A stretch of DNA of 64,000 bases from Lantana camara. Lineage: Eukaryota > Streptophyta > Magnoliopsida > Lamiales > Verbenaceae. The notes beneath the pieces are model-generated. The model worked only from the letters and a program-made list of their open reading frames with translations, was not told the DNA's origin and did not search any database. Both the position numbers and the translations under genes were made by a program. Positions 60,749 through 64,000 of this stretch are shown here, in pieces. The stretch's first letter is position 1. Every line of letters starts with the position of its first letter. The DNA is taken from contig CM074856.1 in assembly GCA_037501455.1 (NCBI GenBank), forward strand, positions 88,672,001-88,736,000. Direction: 5' to 3'.

Positions 60749-62305
60749 ATGCTACGATCGAAAGGCTTGGAACCCTTGCCTTACGATCCTGAAATTGAGA
60801 AGACTTGTAGGGCGAATCGAACGAAGCGAAAAAAGGAAAAGAAGCAGAAAGTAAACCCAATCCCAATGGCACAACCCGTAAACGAGCAACCAACCACACT
60901 CCAGGATTATGCCATTCCTAACATTGGCTTAATCCAGAACAACTTGACTCGCCCCGCCGTGGAGGCGAACAACTTTGAAATCAAAACTGGGTTCATCAAC
61001 CTTTTACAACAGAACCCGTTCGGGGGTTTACCACATGAAGACCCCGCATCACATTTGTCCTACTTTTTGGATGTCTGTTCGACCTTTAAGATTCATAACG
61101 CTTCTGATGATGCGATCAGAGTTAGGCTTTTTCCCTTCTCCCTAAGGGACAAGGCCCGGACATGGATTTCGACCTTGTCAAATGAGACACTTCAGACATG
61201 GGCAGACCTCTCTAAGGCCTTCTTAGCCAAATTCTACCCTCCTAGTAAAACCATGAGGTTCAGAGATGAAATAACGAGCTTCAGGCTCTATGATGGGGAA
61301 ACATTGTACGAAGGATGGGAAAGATATAAGGAACTGCAAAGGAAGTGCCCGCATCACCGTGTTCCAGGATGGCAATTGGTACAAATCTTTTACAACGGAA
61401 TGACAGAGAACATGAAAATCATGGTCGATGCAGCAGCGGGAGGAGCATTTATGGCACTGTCCGAGGAAGAAGGAATGAGACTTCTGAATAAGATGGCAGC
61501 AAATAGCAGTTGGACAAAGGAGAGGAGCCTTCCTCCTCCAAAACCTGAGGCAGGCATACTCGCCACTGACACTGTGACAGCTTTCAATGCCAAGTTCGAC
61601 GCACTGAACCAGAAGCTAGACCGACTTGCAATTGCTACAGCACGAAACACAGTGGCACAGTCAAATGCTCTACAGGTATTATGTGAAATTTGTGGTGGTC
61701 CCCATTCATTTGATATTTGTCCTTCTACCAATGCAGGTGCGCAGGTTGTTGTTGGTCAAGAACAAGTCAATTACGTGCAGAATCAAAAACCAGCAAATGA
61801 CCCATACTCGAACACCTACAACCCAGGTTGGAAGAATCATCCGCACTTCTCGTGGTCAAACAATCAGAATGTTCAAAACCCAAACCCAAACCAGAGACCA
61901 CAATTCCAACCAAGGCAAATGGGACAGCATCCACCACATCAAAACCAGCAGAGATTCGCACCCCCTCCACAACCACCGCAAGAACAGAAGCCGGGGTGGG
62001 AGGCGGCCCTTGAGAAGTTCATAAATGTTTCGAATGATAGGTATCAGAAACTCGAATCTCAGGTAGAACAGGTGCTGGTTCAAAATAAAAATTTGGAAGT
62101 GCAGGTGGGCCAGTTGGCTAATTCAATCAATGTTAGAGCCCAAGGAATGTTTCCAAGCAAACCTGTGGAGAATCCGAAAGAGCAGTGTAAGGCCATTACA
62201 CTACGAAGTGGCACGACTTATAAAGAGCCTGCAAAACCGGTGGAAACCGAAGTGAGAAAGGAAAAGGATACCGTTGTGGAACCTGAGAAAGTAGTCGAGG
62301 CATAG
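60749..62305 (+). CDS. gag: Athila gag protein, ending at an in-frame TAG
   Basis: MLRSKGLEPLPYDPEIEK is a usual Athila gag start, 125 bases after the primer site. Residues of about 60 to 260 form the capsid-type domain (SHLSYFLDVCSTFKIHN, DKARTWISTL, KFYPPSKTMRFRDEITSF). A single short knuckle, CEICGGPHSFDIC, follows near residue 310. The C-terminal part is Gln-, Pro- and Asn-rich, then a probable coiled coil (RYQKLESQVEQVLVQNKNLE). The frame stops at TAG (62303-62305) but continues open in the same frame through protease and RT, so the stop may be a CAG-to-TAG mutation or a readthrough site. It probably assembles virus-like particles in the cytoplasm. Confidence 0.9.
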   Translation: MLRSKGLEPLPYDPEIEKTCRANRTKRKKEKKQKVNPIPMAQPVNEQPTTLQDYAIPNIGLIQNNLTRPAVEANNFEIKTGFINLLQQNPFGGLPHEDPASHLSYFLDVCSTFKIHNASDDAIRVRLFPFSLRDKARTWISTLSNETLQTWADLSKAFLAKFYPPSKTMRFRDEITSFRLYDGETLYEGWERYKELQRKCPHHRVPGWQLVQIFYNGMTENMKIMVDAAAGGAFMALSEEEGMRLLNKMAANSSWTKERSLPPPKPEAGILATDTVTAFNAKFDALNQKLDRLAIATARNTVAQSNALQVLCEICGGPHSFDICPSTNAGAQVVVGQEQVNYVQNQKPANDPYSNTYNPGWKNHPHFSWSNNQNVQNPNPNQRPQFQPRQMGQHPPHQNQQRFAPPPQPPQEQKPGWEAALEKFINVSNDRYQKLESQVEQVLVQNKNLEVQVGQLANSINVRAQGMFPSKPVENPKEQCKAITLRSGTTYKEPAKPVETEVRKEKDTVVEPEKVVEA

Positions 62306-64000
62306 AAGGAGGAGGAAGAAGTACTGACAAGTGAGCCCCCTTCAAAGCCAAAGACATCAGTGGCACCCAAACCATATGTGCCACCACTTCCTTTCCCACA
62401 GAGATTTCAAAAGCAAAGGTTGGAGAAACAATTCGAGAAATTCTTGAATATCTTCAAGGAACTACACATCAACATCCCCTTTGCCGAGGCTCTACCTCAA
62501 ATGCCCACTTACGTCAAATTCTTGAAGGAGATCCTCTCCAACAAGAGGAAATTGGAGGATTATGCCACAATTGCACTTACTGAAGAGTGCAGCGCCATTC
62601 TACAACATAAGCTTCCACCCAAGCTTAAGGATCCAGGGAGTTTTTCAATTCCTTGCACAATTGGTCATATGTCCTTTAATAAAGCTTTATGTGATCTTGG
62701 TGCTAGTGTGAGTCTAATGCCATTATCTGTTTGCAGGAAACTTGGACTGAATTCATTAAAGCCAACAACCGTTTCCCTACAGCTAGCGGATCGATCAGTC
62801 AAGTACCCCACAGGAGTCCTGGAAAACGTGTTAGTCAGGGTTGGGAAGTTCTACCTGCCCGTAGATTTCATAGTGTTGGACATGGAAGAAGATCAAAACA
62901 TGCCGCTCATTTTAGGGAGGCCTTTCTTAGCCACAGCAGGAGCTTTAATTGATGTGAAGAGTGGCATTCTAACTCTTCGTGTGGGAGACGAACAGGTGGA
63001 GTTTAATCTGTTCAAAGCAATGAAAGGACCGGTGATCGAAGAACAATGCAATATGGTGGAAATCAGAGCACAGACACCGATGTCCATAAGCAACGAGGAC
63101 CCTCTCGAACTCTGTCTAAGAGGACTCACTGACCACATTGATGGGGAAGACATATTAGAAGAATTGGCTGCCTACGCAAAGGCACTCGAAGCCACCCCGT
63201 ACGTACCATTCCGAAGGAGGTTTGTATATGAAGAGTTGGGTACAGGTAAGCCCACTCTTCGTCCTTCTATTGAGTCAGCTCCCAAGTTAGAACTGAAACC
63301 CCTCCCCGCTCATTTAAGATATGCTTATTTGGGTGAATCTGAAACATTGCCTGTTATAGTTGCCTCTGATTTAACTGATTCACAGCATGATGCCTTGTTG
63401 AGGGTTTTGAGAGAACACAAACGAGCGATAGGTTGGACTATTTCTGACATTAAAGGGATTAGCCCATCTATTTGCATGCATAAAATTCTTATGGAAGATA
63501 ACCATAAACCCTCCGTAGAACATCAGCGTAGATTGAACCCAAACATGAAAGAGGTAGTTAGGGCTGAGGTACTGAAATTGTTAGATGCCGGGATAATTTA
63601 CCCTATCTCAGATAGCAAGTGGGTTAGCCCTGTACAGGTAGTACCTAAGAAAGGGGGGATGACTGTAATTAAAAATGAAAAGAATGAGTTAATACCAACT
63701 AGGACAGTCACGGGTTGGAGAGTTTGTATAGACTATAGAAAGTTGAACAATGCCACTCGTAAAGATCACTTTCCACTTCCCTTTATTGATCAGATGTTAG
63801 AACGATTAGCCGGACATTCTTATTACTGTTTTCTGGATGGGTATTCAGGGTATAACCAAATTGCTATAGCTCTAGAGGATCAGGAAAAATGTACGTTTAC
63901 CTGCCCTTATGGTACTTTTGCGTATAGGCGTATGCCTTTTGGGTTGTGTAATGCCCCGGCTACTTTTCAACGATGCATGATGGCCATTTTCTCTGATTTT
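62306..64000 (+). CDS. pol: Athila protease and N-terminal RT, partial
   Basis: In frame with gag after the TAG and open to the window edge (565 codons). The start is a Lys/Glu/Pro-rich linker, then PLPFPQRFQKQ, a conserved Athila segment. The protease has LCDLGASVSLMP near 62690 and LILGRPFLATAGALID near 62915. Here D-L-G-A replaces the common D-S/T-G-A, which is normal for Athila. RT begins near 63540 with VLKLLDAGIIYPISDSKW, then WRVCIDYRKLNNATRKDHFP, FLDGYSGYNQIAI and RMPFGLCNAPATFQRCM. The catalytic Y-x-D-D lies just past the edge. No internal stop is present. Confidence 0.92.

Larger units (their letters stand above)
58746..64000 (+). mobile_element. Athila-lineage Ty3/gypsy retrotransposon, 5' part
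   Basis: LTR, primer site, gag, protease and the start of RT are present; the rest lies past the right edge. The primer site is tRNA-Asp and the gag and protease are of Athila type. The frame is open throughout apart from one TAG, so the copy is comparatively young. It inserted into a J-type LTR. Confidence 0.93.

Overview
This window is repeat DNA from a large plant nuclear genome, probably a dicot and probably heterochromatic. The evidence is Ty3/gypsy elements of the Tat, Athila and chromovirus lineages, a plant-style hAT element, LTRs of 2 to 4 kb, and stop codons at sites typical of cytosine methylation and deamination. I find no cellular protein gene, tRNA, rRNA or host promoter. I cannot name the species.

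Layout. (1) 1-6091: the 5' part, on the minus strand, of a well preserved Tat-lineage element that continues off the left edge. Its gag-pol frame is open for about 4.4 kb after a single in-frame TAA. (2) 6092-44512: an older minus-strand non-autonomous element ('D'), broken up by later insertions. These are solo LTR 'B' (6603-9368), chromovirus 'E' (14219 to about 39800) and a hAT element (41954-43086). Fragment 'G' (to 41562) is fused to the end of E. (3) 18732-37092: inside E's protease region lies a tandem non-autonomous retrotransposon with three 4-kb LTRs and two 3.2-kb non-coding internal domains (LARD-like), bounded by one 5-bp target duplication, gggct. (4) 44513-56413: plus-strand LTR 'I', into which D, solo LTR 'H' and a copia-like solo LTR 'K' inserted. 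K itself carries solo LTR 'J'. (5) 56414-58745: fragments of LTR 'L', of another non-coding internal domain, and of a second J-type LTR. (6) 58746-64000: the 5' part of an Athila-type element (LTR, primer site, gag, protease, start of RT). The deepest nest reads L > I > D > E > LARD.

How the parts relate. The autonomous families (Tat, E, Athila) encode gag-pol. The LARD, D and the 57-kb fragment encode little or nothing and would depend on proteins supplied in trans. Members of both groups share non-coding signals in their long LTRs. These are clusters of palindromes with a CG-rich core, a possible small exon between two intron-like segments, a GC-rich hairpin whose base pairs co-vary between families, and a CAGTC/GACTG hairpin before a 3' splice-site-like AG. 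The non-coding internal domains share a separate block around CATTCATGGCAYGAGCATCATGCAT-like sequence. These shared signals are the most interesting content of the window.
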